Assembly: GCA_020161405.1 (NCBI GenBank)
Contig: JAIUOD010000003.1
Span: forward strand, 281,392 to 345,391
Direction: 5' to 3'
Source: Pseudomonadota bacterium
Lineage (GTDB): Bacteria; Pseudomonadota; Alphaproteobacteria; Caulobacterales; Aquidulcibacteraceae
Length of the DNA: 64,000 bases
The notes below the pieces were generated by a model. It worked only from the letters and a program-made list of their open reading frames with translations, was not told the origin of the DNA and did not search any database. Each line of letters starts with the position of its first letter. The stretch's first letter is position 1. The translations under genes and the position numbers were made by a program. This document shows, one piece after another, positions 63,567-64,000 of this stretch.

Positions 63567-64000
63567 ATGAAAAAGACTATTATTGCATTAAGTGCAATCG
63601 CGAGCGTGTGTGCAATTCCTGCATTTGCGCAAGACATGACGCCTAAATTTTCAGGAAGCATAACTCTTGCAAATGATTATATTTGGCGCGGTGCAACCCA
63701 AACCGACAATAAAGCTGCCGTATTCTTAGCTGGTCAAGTAAATATCGGTAATTTTTATGTTGGTGCAGGCACTGAAAATGTTGATTTTGGTGGCATCAAT
63801 CAAGAATATGATATTTGGGGCGGCTATGTTGCAAAACTTGGCGAAAAAACAAGCCTTGATATTGGTTTTGTTCGCTATGGTTATGTAGATGCGCCATCAA
63901 ATATTGACACTACTGAATTTAAAGCAGCGCTTACACAAACTATTGGTAAAGGCTCACTTACTGGTTCAGTTTACACAACATCAAATTTCTTTGGTTCAAA
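63567..64000 (+). CDS. TorF-family putative porin (start; cut by window edge)
   Basis: Outer-membrane beta-barrel protein of unknown substrate. Only 144 codons are inside the window. The signal peptide ends PAFAQD, and the mature start FSGSITLANDYIWRGATQTDNKAAVF matches the N-terminus of the TorF (Gcw_chp) family. Alternating strands with NFYVGAGTENVDF and EYDIWGGYVAKLGEKTSLDIGFVRYGY follow. GGGG six bases before the ATG gives a good ribosome site. It is separated from the dehydrogenase by a terminator, so it has its own promoter. Confidence 0.85.
   Translation, partial: MKKTIIALSAIASVCAIPAFAQDMTPKFSGSITLANDYIWRGATQTDNKAAVFLAGQVNIGNFYVGAGTENVDFGGINQEYDIWGGYVAKLGEKTSLDIGFVRYGYVDAPSNIDTTEFKAALTQTIGKGSLTGSVYTTSNFFGS

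Overview
The window is a 64 kb chromosomal segment of a low-GC alphaproteobacterium. Almost everything is dense housekeeping content in classic alphaproteobacterial order: rne / amidase / PBP1a / prfB, the IscR-SUF operon, ntrBC-ntrYX-dat-hfq-hflX, fused ispDF next to pncC, lipA-COQ10, and rlpA-tmk-holB-tatD-MBL. Large TonB-dependent receptors, a TorF-type porin gene, a TatD with an HxN start, and NtrC/NtrX without GAFTGA recall the Caulobacterales/Hyphomonadales/sphingomonad side of the class. That placement is an inference; no rRNA is present. I saw no prophage, insertion sequence, CRISPR array, rRNA or tRNA.

Layout. 1-5.5 kb: start of rne (leftward, cut by the window edge), then amiC, mrcA and prfB rightward (cell-wall cleavage and synthesis, translation termination). 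5.5-12 kb: bactofilin, peroxiredoxin and tyrS leftward; anmK and a degenerate GGDEF/EAL-like protein rightward; a lipoprotein with a methyltransferase fold and a small alpha/beta hydrolase leftward. 12-19 kb: an eight-gene, tightly coupled Fe-S assembly operon (iscR, iscS-like, sufBCDS, sufT, sufA). 19-24.5 kb: DUF805, ada, a lysozyme-like lipoprotein, terC/alx with a structured leader, then glnB-glnA. 24.5-33.3 kb: a small-RNA candidate, a two-subunit 3-oxoacid CoA-transferase, two large TonB-dependent receptors with matching promoter blocks, and a second orphan CoA-transferase subunit A. 33-42.6 kb: M3 oligopeptidase, an RluF-like enzyme, an HTH-RibB-RibA' fusion, an acyl-activating enzyme, lipA, COQ10, pncC, ispDF. 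42.8-52.4 kb: two nitrogen two-component systems, D-amino-acid transaminase, hfq, hflX, mazG. 52.4-64 kb: a GPH-type transporter, an esterase lipoprotein, DUF445, the MBL/tatD/holB/tmk/rlpA cluster, a short AcoR-like regulator, its probable aldehyde dehydrogenase target, and the start of a TorF-family porin.

How the genes fit together. Nitrogen control (PII, glutamine synthetase, NtrBC, NtrYX) and envelope work (amidase, PBP1a, bactofilin, RlpA, AnmK) dominate. A recurring theme is that three regulators of bacterial-enhancer ancestry (NtrC, NtrX and the AcoR-like protein) all lack the sigma54-contacting module, which suggests regulation through ordinary promoters.

The most interesting unexplained signals are non-coding. 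One is the terC/alx leader, with three nested helices and a loop-to-tail pseudoknot over the start codon, preceded by a second structured segment with its own terminator. Another is an ~89 nt small-RNA candidate ahead of the CoA-transferase operon. There are also paired palindromic operators in front of ntrB, the aldehyde dehydrogenase gene and the DUF445 gene. None of these could be matched to a named family by eye.
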